Shown: positions 19,788 through 30,480, counted from the stretch's first letter. The stretch: 64,000 nt of DNA from Sipunculus nudus (GCA_026874595.1 CM049308.1:41774527-41838526), one strand, 5' to 3'. Numbers and translations are program-made. The notes: a model not told the origin generated them from the sequence alone.

Positions 19788-21697
19788 CAGGGTTCATACA
19801 CTTATCATGAGAAAAATTTCAAGCACTTTTCAAGCACTTTTCAAAGACCTGAAAAGTATTTTCAAGGACATCAAAATTTATGGACGGTCAGCGCACCTCT
19901 ACCATGCATGTTGCCGACATCGAAAGGCTTGTAACACAAAATGCAAAATAATATTTATAATGAGATAAACCATATAGTGTGATAAAAAGGCTAGAAAATG
20001 GAAGCGCTTGTGATTTACCCTTCGGTATAGGTTATAGCCAGTCGCGGTTGAATACACAGCGGCCCATTGTTATAACTTTACATTCAAAATAATCACTCAT
20101 CTTTGGCATGACCTTGACAGATTTATCTAATCTGATAACGAGGGTCTAAAACCTATTATATCTTGAATAGGGATATCTGATTTTCCTGACTAGCTCAAAC
20201 TTTAGTAAATTATATGCTCCGGCAGAAGGGGTGCCGAAAAACTCTTGACAGTTCGGCGTTCGTGGGGGGTATTCATTCAAGTTTTCAACGGCAAAAAAAT
20301 CAATAAAAGCCTGTAATATGTTACCCTTATACGATATTTGGGCATAGTATTATCAAATTATTCAAAACAATTCTAGTCAAACTTCGTATCAGCAGGTTTA
20401 ATATGACGACCTTGTCGTGCACGAGGTTTCTGCCGTTTACCGCCAAGTCACTGGCCGCACGTGTCAACAAATGGCCGGGCAACACCTGTGAAGGTTATCT
20501 TACGATCACAGACGCAGCCAGATTTCTATTCAAACCTGTCAAATATTTGATTAAAACTAACAATGTGAAATCTTATTTAAAAAAAACTCTTATTGGCCAG
20601 CTTTATGCAATCGTTATGCAGGGCAAGGAGGGGGCCGATCCTGGAAGTTGAATATGTCACTGATCACTCTTTAAACTACCAGCGAACTACGCTTACAAAA
20701 GGCTATCACATCGCAACAAAAATGTGATTTCCCCCATGGATCCCAGCCTTTTACAAACTGACGCCAAGGTATGTGAATATACGTCAGTACCTGCCAAACA
20801 CCTTAACCTATTTCGGACAAACAGTATTTATCCTTAATTGGATTAACCCCGCGTGTAAACTATATTTCGCTGATCAGTGGTCTTAGGGAGCTAACAAATG
20901 ACGATCACAGCGCGTATACGTTGAATGCGCATGTACCAAGATAAAAAAAAACGCAACCCCTGGATAAACTGAATAACCTTTAACAAAAACAAAGTCGGAT
21001 CGGTTTCGTTGGGGGAAATATGACACCTCTGATATAATTATTATCGCCGAGTTACCAATGTAAAACGTAAAGTTAACTTGATTTAAACAACATATTCTAC
21101 TGAGCGAATTAGTTTTCTATTATTATTATCCCTCAGATTCGAATTGTTCCCATCATGTATTTTTCACACATTTTATTCCCCTGGTTTGTTCCCAGATAAT
21201 TATTTCCTTTGGTCAGATCTTCTCAATAGCTATGTTAATAATCTCTGTAGTATTACATTTAAATTATAAATCTTAAGAAAATTCTTACGTGAACTCGCCT
21301 AGCGTGTACTGAGTTTTCAATTAAAGAGCTTTTATACGTACCTCGGCGGAACTCTCCGCGATCTTTACAGTAAAGCACCTCACTTTCTATTTGATAAGAA
21401 GCATGGTTATTACCCTCGTATGTTAACTTGTTCCATCGGCACTTTCACTGCCCAGTCTCATTCATCCACGAATGGGTTAATTCTATTTCACACATTTGAT
21501 TGACGTAGAGATGCCTGAAAGTAGGTATTAAAATACCAGGTATGCATACACACAACATACATCTAACTCTTTCACAAAATTTTATTTTTTTCAAGCACTT
21601 TTCCAAACTACACTCTTTTTAAGCACTTTTCAAGCCCTTGAAATTGAAATGACTAAATTCAAGCACTTTTCAAGGTTTTCAAGGTGCGTACGAACCC
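19788..21697. mobile_element. hAT-like non-autonomous element, ~1.9 kb
   Basis: Left end CAGGGTTCATACAC followed by TTCAAGCACTTTTCAAG. The right end read inward gives GGGTTCGTACGCACCTTGAA, then AAGTGCTTGAA: an imperfect TIR with shared subterminal AAGCACTTTTCAAG motifs near both ends (19830-19870; 21590-21680). The motif GATATA flanks both sides (19782-19787 and 21701-21706), a partial 8-bp target duplication. No transposase is recognisable inside; the ORF at 20403-20651 has no motif. Confidence 0.6.
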
Positions 21698-22137
21698 TTG
21701 ATATAATGTGGGACTGTCCAGTCAGTCTAACAGGTAGCAAATTCAGATTTGTTATAATTGTTTCGTTGCTCAAAAGTAATTTCAGTCCTACTGTTGCCCA
21801 CTTGTCTTTTCTTTTTTTTCTGCCTCGATGTCAAGAACCACGAAGTTATTGAGATAATCTACCTACAGACAGTTCCGACCATATTATATTTACTGACACC
21901 CCCCCCCCCCACCTCCAACACACACACACACACTCACTCCATTGAGGTGGTTGGAAAGTAATTACCAATCCAAGATGATAACATGTTTTTGAAGACTGTT
22001 GGTCAAACATTCAAACATCAGTTCTTGTGAAGTTTACAGATTTTCCTCGAAAATACTATGTACTGCTCAATCTGGCTTTAACATCATCACGCAAGAAATG
22101 ACTTTGCGGCCAGGAATCTGTAAGTTGTTTTGCAATT
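21698..22137. other. Non-coding gap with C-run and (CA)n
   Basis: Contains a C homopolymer and CACACA run at about 21898-21935 and then the left flank of the BEL element. No gene is seen. Confidence 0.5.
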
Positions 22138-22256
22138 TGTGTAAATGCACAAATCAAACTACATGTGAATTTGTTTAATATTGATTTATGTTTAAAAAAA
22201 GGTATTAATTACTATGTTTAAAATGGATAAAAGCGTAATTTCATGGAAAAAAATGT

Positions 22257-22342
22257 TGATGCCTTGTTCTGGACTTGAACCGGGTTCCCTTTATTTGATG
22301 GCTCTGGAGACCAGTGTAGCATGCATTGTGCCACTCTGGCTG
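22257..22342 (-). other. tRNA-like sequence (CCA anticodon loop) embedded in LTR
   Basis: On the minus strand: A-box-like TGGCACAATGC (22323-22333), an anticodon-arm-like hairpin with 7-nt loop CTCCAGA (CCA in the anticodon position, as in tRNA-Trp), and B-box-like GGTTCAAGTCC (22271-22281). Acceptor and T stems pair poorly, so it is not a functional tRNA. It is rather a tRNA-derived SINE head or Pol III promoter. The same block is in the 3' LTR (about 29431-29517), so it was part of the element before insertion. Confidence 0.5.
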
Positions 22343-22670
22343 GTGTTTAAGAAGCTTGTTTAAAATTGAAATGAGGTTTATGTCAGAGGTCAGTGTCAAC
22401 ATTGGGGCACATGACATTAATGTCACTTCCTGTTTTGACCAGTGAACAGAATTGTAACATGTGGTGCAGTAAATTTGCCTTCAGGCGACACACAGGTATG
22501 TGTAATGTCTTTCATTCATTATAAAATGTCTTGTTATCTGTTATGTATTAACTATTAACTCCTAGAGAGCTTTTTCTTTTTGACTGTCGGCATATATCTC
22601 TTTCACATGTAGAATACTAGTCAAAGTACTTGTGTCAACAATACCTGTCAAGAACTATTACCTTCCATTT

Positions 22671-22680
22671 TGTATAAAAC
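22671..22680 (+). promoter_or_regulatory. TATA-like box of the BEL LTR
   Basis: TGTATAAAAC, conserved in the 3' LTR (29846-29855). It lies about two thirds into the LTR, upstream of the AATAAA-like signal, which is a plausible position for initiating genomic RNA. Confidence 0.45.
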
Positions 22681-23261
22681 CAGCTGGCAGCGTTACTGGA
22701 TATAGCAGCTCTGTTACTTAATATACCAGTAGTATCATCATTAATATTATCCATATTGTGATCTGTTTTCTCCATTCATATTGTGCTGTGCATATAACAT
22801 TTTATATGGACCTATATATCTTATATATGGACTCTGTTACAGTTTACATACTAGTAAGATTAACTTCATTGTTTCAGTTTTCAAACGGGATTGTTTGTGG
22901 TAAACGAGCAAGCAACGCAACAAGCAGTCTCAGTGTTGAGCTTTGTGAATAATAAAAGAAGTGAAACGTATATTAGTCGTCACTTTATGAACTGCACCTA
23001 CATTTAGTTTGAAAACTCTGTTGCCACTCATGTGGTCAGAACGGTCTCGGTTGAATGACCAGCATTGAACTGGCACTTAACGCTGATACACAGACCAAAG
23101 GATTTACGACTGTGTAACTGGTGTCGCTTCGATAACTATATGTGTGTTCGTTCAAGTTGATTCTCATCAGATTGTGTCGTTTTCTACGTTTACTGATAAT
23201 GATAGTGACAATAAGATATATTGTGTACCTTTAAATTTTTATGTATCACTAACGTGTAAAC

Positions 23262-24089
23262 ATGAGTGATACTAAACGTGACTGTGACTTAAGAGATAGT
23301 GTAACTGCAGTAACAGAGACAGAAACAGATATGCAGTCAGCAGTAAGCCACAGCTCTCGTCAAAGAACATTGACTGATAAAGGCCTTGTAGAAAAACGTG
23401 TTCTCAAGAACAAACAGACTGCAGCCTTATCCGCTTTAACTAAGAAGCGAACTGAACTTACAAAACTTATGCTGAACACAAATAATTTACACTTAGTAAA
23501 AACATGTCTTGATGGATTAAATGAATTGTTTGTGCATTATCAGCAGTGTTATTCAGCTCACTTTGATGTTCTTAGTTCCGAAACAGAGCAGGACATTGAA
23601 AGTAAGCGTTTTGATGATAAGGAACGCTCATTTCTTGAGTTTCAATGTTGTGTTAAAAAGTGGATAACCCAAGCAGAACGTGAATTGTCTGACCAGTTAG
23701 ATGGGTCGATAGTGTCTTCTAGAAAATCCCATAGGTCCAGCAAACACTCTGGAGCATCGTCTAGATCTAGGGCCTCATCTACTTCCACTCGTGCTAAGGA
23801 GAAGGCTCATCTGGCAGCACTGATGGTAGAACGAGACAGATTAGCAGACAGAAATGCACTAGAGGCAAAAACAAGACAACTCGATCTTGACATAGAGATA
23901 GCCAAGGCGCAAGCAAGAGACAAAGTATACGCGGAAACTGAACAAGCTGAGATGCACCAGGATGATGATCAGCATCCACATGTATCAATTATCGCTGCTA
24001 AGCCCAATGAGGTGGAGACATTGCCAAAATTCACCAAAATTGACCAAGAAGATGCTCCACAAAGAAATTATGGTGCGTCTATCACTTAG
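23262..24089 (+). CDS. BEL gag N-terminal part, ends at in-frame amber
   Basis: 275 residues from ATG 23262, the first good ATG after the leader. It is rich in charged residues with a long coiled-coil: AALSALTKKRTELTKLMLN (about 50-70) and a Ser/Arg-rich stretch followed by a KAHLAALMVERDRLADRNAL helix (about 185-220). It has the usual BEL N-terminal architecture. The frame ends with TAG at 24087-24089, and the downstream gag-pol frame is the same frame without a shift, so the stop is either a point mutation or a readthrough codon; BEL elements normally have a single ORF. Confidence 0.85.
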   Translation: MSDTKRDCDLRDSVTAVTETETDMQSAVSHSSRQRTLTDKGLVEKRVLKNKQTAALSALTKKRTELTKLMLNTNNLHLVKTCLDGLNELFVHYQQCYSAHFDVLSSETEQDIESKRFDDKERSFLEFQCCVKKWITQAERELSDQLDGSIVSSRKSHRSSKHSGASSRSRASSTSTRAKEKAHLAALMVERDRLADRNALEAKTRQLDLDIEIAKAQARDKVYAETEQAEMHQDDDQHPHVSIIAAKPNEVETLPKFTKIDQEDAPQRNYGASIT

Positions 24090-24128
24090 AACGTTGATAT
24101 CATTCAATCTCACGCTGATAGCAAACCA

Positions 24129-26531
24129 TTGCTGAAAACCCTTGATCCAACAGCCAGACCTTTCAATCCAGATTCCTTTGGTGCTGATCCGCCTGGCAGC
24201 TCTCCAGCTGAACATATTGGTAGCCAACAGCAGCATCAGAATAAAAAAATAATGGCAACTTGTCAGCAACTGGCTACAACAATGGCATTACCTCAACCTG
24301 AAGTGCCAAAGTTTACAGGAGATGTTATGGAGTATAATACTTTCATGATGGCATTTAATGCAAGAATTGCATCTAGAACACTAAATAGTGCTGATAAACT
24401 GTATTTCCTTGACCAGCATCTTGATGGAGATGCCAAAGATTTAATTGGTGGTTGTTTATACATGGAGCCTAGTGCTGGTTACCAGAGAGCAAGATCATTA
24501 CTTCAGAGAGAATATGGTGACCAATATAAGATTTCCATGGCTTATGTTAACAAACTTATGAAGTGGCCTGTGATCAGGTATGATGATAGTTTTTCTCTCA
24601 AGCATCTCTCATACTTCTTAGTGAAATGTCTTCATGCCATGTCAACCTTGTCTCATATGGACGTATTGAATTACTCACCTAATATGCAGGCTGTAGTGTG
24701 CAAGCTTCCTCCATATTTGCAAAACAAATGGCGTGACAAGGTGACCAATCTTAGGAGAGAACAGATGAGAATGCCTTTCTTTGAGGACCTTGTCCAGTTT
24801 GTTCAGCAGGCATCAGAAGCTGCTAATGACCCGATATATAGCAAAGAGGCCTTAGAAAAGAACAATACACAGAGAACATACAGTGTCTCTAACCGTAAAC
24901 AGTTTTCACCCCAACCAAAGAGTAGCAGTTTTACAACTGAAGTTAACTCAGGTTACAGGCGCCCAGGTGTAAAGCAGGGCAACAATTACAGCAGGTCCTG
25001 TATATTGTGCAAGAAATCACATGACCTTGACAACTGTGAAGAATTATTTCAAGCAAACAAAGTGCCATCCAATGATGCTTCTAATGAAGACACAAATGTG
25101 CAGGCCAATATTCAGACAAGTAGCTGCAGTGCCACTGATGATGGTTCCATTGTGTTGCATGCAATATTGCCTGTCAAAGTTCGACAAAATGGAAACGACA
25201 AGGTTGTCTCAACATATGCATTCTATGATAGTGGTAGTAGCGGATGTTTTATAACAGATGATCTTAGAACGAAGCTCTCTGCAACTGGTAAAGATGTCAA
25301 TCTTCAGCTACGTACCATGCATGGCCAGTCATGCATCAAAACAACCGCAGTAAGTGATTTGATTGTTTCCGATTGGTCTGACAGAAATCCCATACCGCTG
25401 CCAAAGACTTACCAGAGAGAAGAAATTCCAGTAGACCATCAGCACATCCCTAGGCCCGAAACACTTAGTAAGTGGCCTAACTTAAATTTTATGGCTAAGG
25501 ACATTCCAGACTATAATCCTGACATGGATATTGGATTGCTCATTGGCAGTAATTGTCCCTTAGCACTCGAGCCTTTGAGAGTTGTTCCTACACATGGAGA
25601 AGGGCCATTTGCATCACAACTGCGTCACGGGTGGACAGTTAATGGTCCAGTGTGTGTGTCTAAAACAACTGATACTGTAAACTGTAGCCGAATCATCGTC
25701 AGAGAAATGGAACCCATGAAAGAGGTTATTTCACCAGAGTCTGTCCTTAAGATGTTTGAGCTCGACTTTAATGACAGGCCGACAACACTGCCTGGTGAAC
25801 GCAGTCACTCACAGGAGGACAAGCTATTCTTAGAGAAAGCCAAAGAAGGAATACGTCTGACAGAAGGTCATTATGAAATACCATTACCATTCAGAAATTC
25901 TAACGTTACCATGCCTTGTAACCGACAGCAAGCTGTTAAGCGTGCCCAATGGCAGAAGAAGAAAATGTTGCGTGATGAAAAATACCGAGAGGACTACATC
26001 AATTTTGTAAATGCGCTCTTAGACAAGGGATATGCACAAAGGATTGAAGAGAACTCCTTGTCTGCAGCATCAGGAAAAGTTTGGTATCTGCCTCATCACG
26101 GTGTCTATCACCCGAAAAAGCCAAACAAAATTCGTGTAGTCTTTGACTGCAGTGCTCGATATGAAGGAACATCGCTAAACGACAAACTGATTCCAGGTCC
26201 TGACCTAACCAATTCGTTAATGGGAGTTCTGACAAGATTTAGAGAAGAACGGATAGCCTTTATAGGTGACGTGGAAGCTATGTTTCACCAAGTGCGTGTT
26301 CCATCTGATCAGTGTAATTTTCTGCGCTTTCTGTGGTGGCCAGGTGGTGATCCCGATTCAGGCCTACATGAGTACCAGATGAAGATGCACTTGTTTGGTG
26401 CCATTTCCTCTCCAAGTATTTGTAACTATGCACTGAGAAGGATAACAGAGGATAATGTTCTTCCACAACCTGTGTCTCACACAATCAACAGAAACTTTTA
26501 TGTAGACGACTGTCTGAAATCATTTTTCTAG
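24129..26531 (+). CDS. BEL gag (DUF1759), zinc knuckle, protease and RT, 5' part of pol
   Basis: Same frame as the preceding gag part and open from 24090; 24129 is only a TTG used to bound the frame. Residues 58-200 are the DUF1759 capsid-like domain (PKFTGDVMEYNTF... LDGDAKDLI). A zinc knuckle CILCKKSHDLDNC is at ~291-303. The DUF1758 aspartic protease active site DSGSSGCFI is at ~366. RT starts with RVVFDCSA at ~670, motif A region FIGDVEAMFHQV at ~715, and catalytic YVDDC at ~791. The frame stops at TAG 26529-26531, five residues after YVDDC, because of a one-base offset relative to the next frame near a T run. Confidence 0.9.
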   Translation: MLKTLDPTARPFNPDSFGADPPGSSPAEHIGSQQQHQNKKIMATCQQLATTMALPQPEVPKFTGDVMEYNTFMMAFNARIASRTLNSADKLYFLDQHLDGDAKDLIGGCLYMEPSAGYQRARSLLQREYGDQYKISMAYVNKLMKWPVIRYDDSFSLKHLSYFLVKCLHAMSTLSHMDVLNYSPNMQAVVCKLPPYLQNKWRDKVTNLRREQMRMPFFEDLVQFVQQASEAANDPIYSKEALEKNNTQRTYSVSNRKQFSPQPKSSSFTTEVNSGYRRPGVKQGNNYSRSCILCKKSHDLDNCEELFQANKVPSNDASNEDTNVQANIQTSSCSATDDGSIVLHAILPVKVRQNGNDKVVSTYAFYDSGSSGCFITDDLRTKLSATGKDVNLQLRTMHGQSCIKTTAVSDLIVSDWSDRNPIPLPKTYQREEIPVDHQHIPRPETLSKWPNLNFMAKDIPDYNPDMDIGLLIGSNCPLALEPLRVVPTHGEGPFASQLRHGWTVNGPVCVSKTTDTVNCSRIIVREMEPMKEVISPESVLKMFELDFNDRPTTLPGERSHSQEDKLFLEKAKEGIRLTEGHYEIPLPFRNSNVTMPCNRQQAVKRAQWQKKKMLRDEKYREDYINFVNALLDKGYAQRIEENSLSAASGKVWYLPHHGVYHPKKPNKIRVVFDCSARYEGTSLNDKLIPGPDLTNSLMGVLTRFREERIAFIGDVEAMFHQVRVPSDQCNFLRFLWWPGGDPDSGLHEYQMKMHLFGAISSPSICNYALRRITEDNVLPQPVSHTINRNFYVDDCLKSFF

Positions 26532-29154
26532 TGAGCATGAAGCTGTCAAATTGATCAATGACCTGTGCTCTGCTTGCTCAACGGGGGGATTTCACTTGGC
26601 CAAATTTATCAGTAACAGCACAGCAGTGCTTGAATCCATTCCTGCAAAAGAGCGTGCAAAAGAAATACAGACTATCGAACTGGATTATGACAAATTGCCG
26701 ATTGAACGTGCTTTGGGCATTCAGTGGTGTATTTCTAAGGACACATTTGGGTTCTCGTTCATGACTAAATCTCAGCCAGATACAAGACGAGGAATTCTGT
26801 CTACCGTGTCATCCATCTTTGATCCCTTAGGATTCCTAGCACCAGTCATATTGCCTGCAAAGAAAATATTGCAAGATCTATGCAAAGAAACAGAATTAGA
26901 TTGGGATGATGAAATTCCAGATCAGTACACAAAACAGTGGCAAAGGTGGCTGAATGATCTTCAACTGCTAAATGAAGTGTCTGTGAACAGATGCTTGAAA
27001 CCGGAAGGATTTGGAGCTGTCACATCAACTCAGCTCCATTTGTTTTCTGATGCTAGTTCCATTGGTTATGCTTCTGCCGCATATTTACGCCTAAGCAACA
27101 TGGAGGGCAAAATACACACTTCTTTTCTGATAGGTAAGGCTAGACTGGCGCCCATAAAACCAACAACAATACCTCGTCTGGAGCTTACAGCGGCCACAAT
27201 CTCGGTACACCTCGGCCAAATGATGCGCCAGGAACTAGACAACAAACCAGACTACATTGTGTATCACACAGATTCAACGACAGTCCTACATTACATATGT
27301 AGTGAGAAGAAGAGATTCCCTGTGTTCGTAGCAAACCGAGTTGGAACGATCCGCGAGTTCTCAACCCCAGAGCAGTGGCGATACGTCCCAACAACAGACA
27401 ACCCAGCCGACTATGGCTCCAGGGGTCAAAATAGCATTCAGATGTTAAAGCACAAATGTTGGATTGAGGGACCAGAGTTTCTGAGGAAACATGAGGACGC
27501 ATGGCCTAAACAACCAAACATTATTGAGGATACTTCTTCAGAGGCTGACAAAATTGAACATTCGCTCAGCACGGTTGTACCATATGTGGATCCACAAAGC
27601 AAGCCACTTGACCAACTGCTAGTCTATTATTCTAGCTGGCACCGTTTAAAGAAAGCAGTGGCATATCTTTTGCGGCTTCGTCACATATTACAGGAGCCAA
27701 ACAAACCTCACTTGGGTCAAACAAAACCAGCAGAGAGTCATCCCTTGACTATGGATGAGATGGATAATGCAGAGCTGTCCATTTTGAAATACATACAGCA
27801 ACAGCATTTCCCTTCTGAGATTGAACATCTGAAGCAAAATAAGCTCCAGAGTCAACGAGGCCGAGCAAACAGAGCCTGTGTTTCGAACCAAAGCTCGATC
27901 TACCGACTGGACCCTTTCCTAGACCGTGATATCATTCGAGTAGGCGGACGCCTTACAAAATCCATTCTGCCACGAAACATGAAACACCCTGTAATTCTAC
28001 CACGCAAAAGTCACATCACAACATTGATCATCAGATCAGTACATGAACAATTAGGACATTTTGGTCGTAACCATGTACTTGCACGACTAAGGGAAAAGTA
28101 CTGGGTGATCAATGGAAATGCAGCTGTGCGGCATGTCCTAACCCATTGTGTCTCATGTCGTCGTCTAACAAAACCCGTCTGTGAGCAAAAAATGGCAGAT
28201 CTTCCCCCGGATCGACTAAGTCCTGCTCAACCATTCACCTACACCGGAGTTGACTTCTTCGGACCCTTCTTTATCAAAGAAGGCAGGAAAGAAGTCAAAC
28301 GATATGGCACACTGTTCACGTGCTTAATGAGTAGAGCCATTCATATAGAATCGTCAAATTCCTTAGAAACCGATTCCTTTATTCATGCACTCAGACGCTT
28401 CATTGCCAGGAGAGGAGCTGTCAAGGATATTCGATGTGACAACGGAACTAATTTTGTGGGAGCAGAGCGAGATTTACACAAAGCTATCATGAATATGGAT
28501 CAAAATTCTCTCAGAGACCAGTTGCTACAGCAAAACATAAAATGGACATTCAATCCGCCTGCAGCAAGTCATATGGGAGGCGTCTGGGAAAGACAGGTGA
28601 AAATTGTGCGAAAAGTTCTGTCACATTTGTTCCGAGAATTTGGCAACCGTGTGGATGATGAATCCTTCAGAACTCTGCTTTGTGAGGTAGATTCAATTGT
28701 AAATTCTCGTCCACTGACCAGTGTCTCAACTGACTCGGATGACTTGAGTCCGCTCACGCCAAATCATCTCCTGAACCTCAAATCCGTCGTCATACCGCCT
28801 CCAGGACAATTCCAAAGAGAAGATGTTTACGCTCGGAAACGTTGGCGAATGATTCAGTATTTAGCCAATCAGTTCTGGTACAGATGGCGAAGAGAATACC
28901 TGCTGACTTTACAGCAAAGACAGAAATGGAGCAAGTCTACCAGAAACCTAACAGCTGGAGACATTGTATTGCTGAGGGACGACAATATGCCCAGAAATCT
29001 TTGGCGTTTGGGTCGAATAACCAAAACGGAGCCCGACAGGAAAGGATACGTGAGAAGTGTGTTACTCAGAGCTCAGGGTTCTGATCTTCGTAAGCCAATT
29101 CATAAGCTCGTTTTGCTTCTGCCTATTGAAGAGCAGGGAAGCCACTCAGACTGA
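26530..29154 (+). CDS. BEL pol 3' part: RT thumb, RNase H, integrase
   Basis: Continues RT one frame (+1) from the preceding part; the first ATG is 26551. RNase H: LFSDASSIGYASAAY at ~163-177 and PRLELTAA at ~208. The integrase zinc-binding domain has the H...H (HEQLGH) and CVSC motifs at ~498-535. The integrase core has TGVDFFGPF (first D) at ~564, RCDNGTNFVG (second D) at ~627, and ASHMGGVWERQVK (E) at ~672. The C-terminal DUF5641-like domain, ~760-850, includes GDIVLLRDDNMPRNLWRLGR. All catalytic residues of RNase H and integrase are intact. It stops at TGA 29152-29154, about 160 bp before the 3' LTR, leaving a short tract with AAGAGGCCGAG as weak polypurine tract. Confidence 0.92.
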   Translation, partial: SEHEAVKLINDLCSACSTGGFHLAKFISNSTAVLESIPAKERAKEIQTIELDYDKLPIERALGIQWCISKDTFGFSFMTKSQPDTRRGILSTVSSIFDPLGFLAPVILPAKKILQDLCKETELDWDDEIPDQYTKQWQRWLNDLQLLNEVSVNRCLKPEGFGAVTSTQLHLFSDASSIGYASAAYLRLSNMEGKIHTSFLIGKARLAPIKPTTIPRLELTAATISVHLGQMMRQELDNKPDYIVYHTDSTTVLHYICSEKKRFPVFVANRVGTIREFSTPEQWRYVPTTDNPADYGSRGQNSIQMLKHKCWIEGPEFLRKHEDAWPKQPNIIEDTSSEADKIEHSLSTVVPYVDPQSKPLDQLLVYYSSWHRLKKAVAYLLRLRHILQEPNKPHLGQTKPAESHPLTMDEMDNAELSILKYIQQQHFPSEIEHLKQNKLQSQRGRANRACVSNQSSIYRLDPFLDRDIIRVGGRLTKSILPRNMKHPVILPRKSHITTLIIRSVHEQLGHFGRNHVLARLREKYWVINGNAAVRHVLTHCVSCRRLTKPVCEQKMADLPPDRLSPAQPFTYTGVDFFGPFFIKEGRKEVKRYGTLFTCLMSRAIHIESSNSLETDSFIHALRRFIARRGAVKDIRCDNGTNFVGAERDLHKAIMNMDQNSLRDQLLQQNIKWTFNPPAASHMGGVWERQVKIVRKVLSHLFREFGNRVDDESFRTLLCEVDSIVNSRPLTSVSTDSDDLSPLTPNHLLNLKSVVIPPPGQFQREDVYARKRWRMIQYLANQFWYRWRREYLLTLQQRQKWSKSTRNLTAGDIVLLRDDNMPRNLWRLGRITKTEPDRKGYVRSVLLRAQGSDLRKPIHKLVLLLPIEEQGSHSD

Positions 29155-29312
29155 ACGTTATTGTTTTAATATTGATGTTTTGCATTTTTCTTCATTCAAT
29201 AAGTATTACATGTTAACAGATGAATCCATTATTCTAATAATGTGAAATAATGTTTATGTGCATTTGTAATCCGGGAATAGTTATGCATAGTTCCTATGCA
29301 TAAGAGGCCGAG

Positions 29313-30176
29313 TGTGTAAATGCACAAATCAAACTACATGTGAATTTGTTTAATATTGATTTATGTTTAAGAAAAGGTATTAATTACTATGTTTAAAATG
29401 GATAAAAGCGTAATTTCATGGAAAAAATGTTGATGCCTTGTTCTGGACTTGAACTGGGTTCCCTTTATTTGATGGCTCTGGAGACCAGTGTAGCATGCAT
29501 TGTGCCACTCTGGCTGGTGTTTAAGAAGCTTGTTTAAAATTGAAATGAGGTTTATGTCAGAGGTCAGTGTCAACATTGGGGCACATGACATTGATGTCAC
29601 TTCCTGTTTTGACCAGTGAACAGAATTGTAACATGTGGTGCAGTAAATTTGCCTTCAGGCCACACAGAGGTATGTGTAATGTCTTTCATTCATTATAAAA
29701 TGACTTGTTATCTGTTATGTATTAACTATTAACTCCTAGAGAGCTTTTTCTTTTTGACTGGTGGCATATATCTCTTTCTCATGTAGAATACTAGTCAAAG
29801 TACTTGTGTCAACAATACCTGTCAAGAACTATTACCTTTCATTTTGTATAAAACCAGCTGGCAGCGTTACTGGATATAGCAGCTCTGTTACTTAATATAC
29901 CAGTAGTATCATCATTAATATTATCCATATTGTGATCTGTTTTCTCCATTCATATTGTGCTGTGCATATAACATTTTATATGGACCTATATATCTTATAT
30001 ATGGACTCTGTTACAGTTTACATACTAGTAAGATTAACTTCATTGTTTCAGTTTTCAAACGGGATTGTTTGTGGTAAACGAGCAAGCAACGCAACAAGCA
30101 GTCTCAGTGTTGAGCTTTGTGAAAAATAAAAGAAGTGAAACGTATATTAGTCGTCACTTTATGAACTGCACCTACA
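29313..30176 (+). repeat. BEL 3' LTR
   Basis: 864 bp and co-linear with the 5' LTR with about a dozen substitutions or 1-base indels (for example one A fewer after CATGG, CCGGG to CTGGG, GACTGTCGG to GACTGGTGG). It ends CACCTACA before ATTTGCAACA. Confidence 0.92.
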
Positions 30177-30480
30177 ATTTGCAACACAACACTTTATCAA
30201 CTGCAGTCTGAAAAATAGAAGTGATGCCTAATTACCTGAGATGATTTCCACTGCAAAATGCATTCTCAACTAGCTTGTGAAGAAGACTTTTTCTGCCTTT
30301 TCTGTTTTTTAAGATACTGGGATCTTTCAAGCATGCGTCTCATTTTAGGTGAATATTAATCTGGGAGACTTTTGATGTGGGCTGGAGGTTTTTGAATAAT
30401 ATGACGACACTTTTTTTACATCCTGTCATTACTGATGCACCGTCTGTTGCAAGAGCCACCAGACTTGGTTAAAACAAATG
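30177..30480 (-). pseudogene. hAT-like transposase fragment
   Basis: On the minus strand about 30474-30380 reads LVALATDGASVMTGCKKSVV, matching the ATDGASVMTG motif around a catalytic Asp of hAT-type (SCAND3/ZBED/ZNF862-like) transposases. A stop and frame loss follow within ~100 bp. It adjoins the BEL 3' LTR, so the BEL element inserted next to or into this relic. Confidence 0.5.

Larger units (their letters stand above)
22138..23002 (+). repeat. BEL 5' LTR
   Basis: Starts TGTGTAAATG and ends CACCTACA. A TATA-like TGTATAAAAC is at 22671-22680, and AATAAAAG near the 3' end may serve as poly(A) signal. It contains an antisense tRNA-like segment (22257-22342). The sequence following it (TTTAGTTTGAAAACTCTG) does not match a primer-binding site I recognise. 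Confidence 0.92.
22138..30176 (+). mobile_element. BEL/Pao LTR retrotransposon, near full length, two coding breaks
   Basis: 8.04 kb: 5' LTR (22138-23002), leader, one long coding region 23262-29154 in the order coiled-coil gag, DUF1759, zinc knuckle, aspartic protease, RT, RNase H, zinc-binding domain, integrase and C-terminal DUF5641-like domain, then 3' LTR (29313-30176). No env. The LTRs differ by eye at about a dozen positions, so insertion is fairly recent. The coding region is broken by an amber codon (24087-24089) and a one-base frame change in 26522-26530. Confidence 0.92.
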
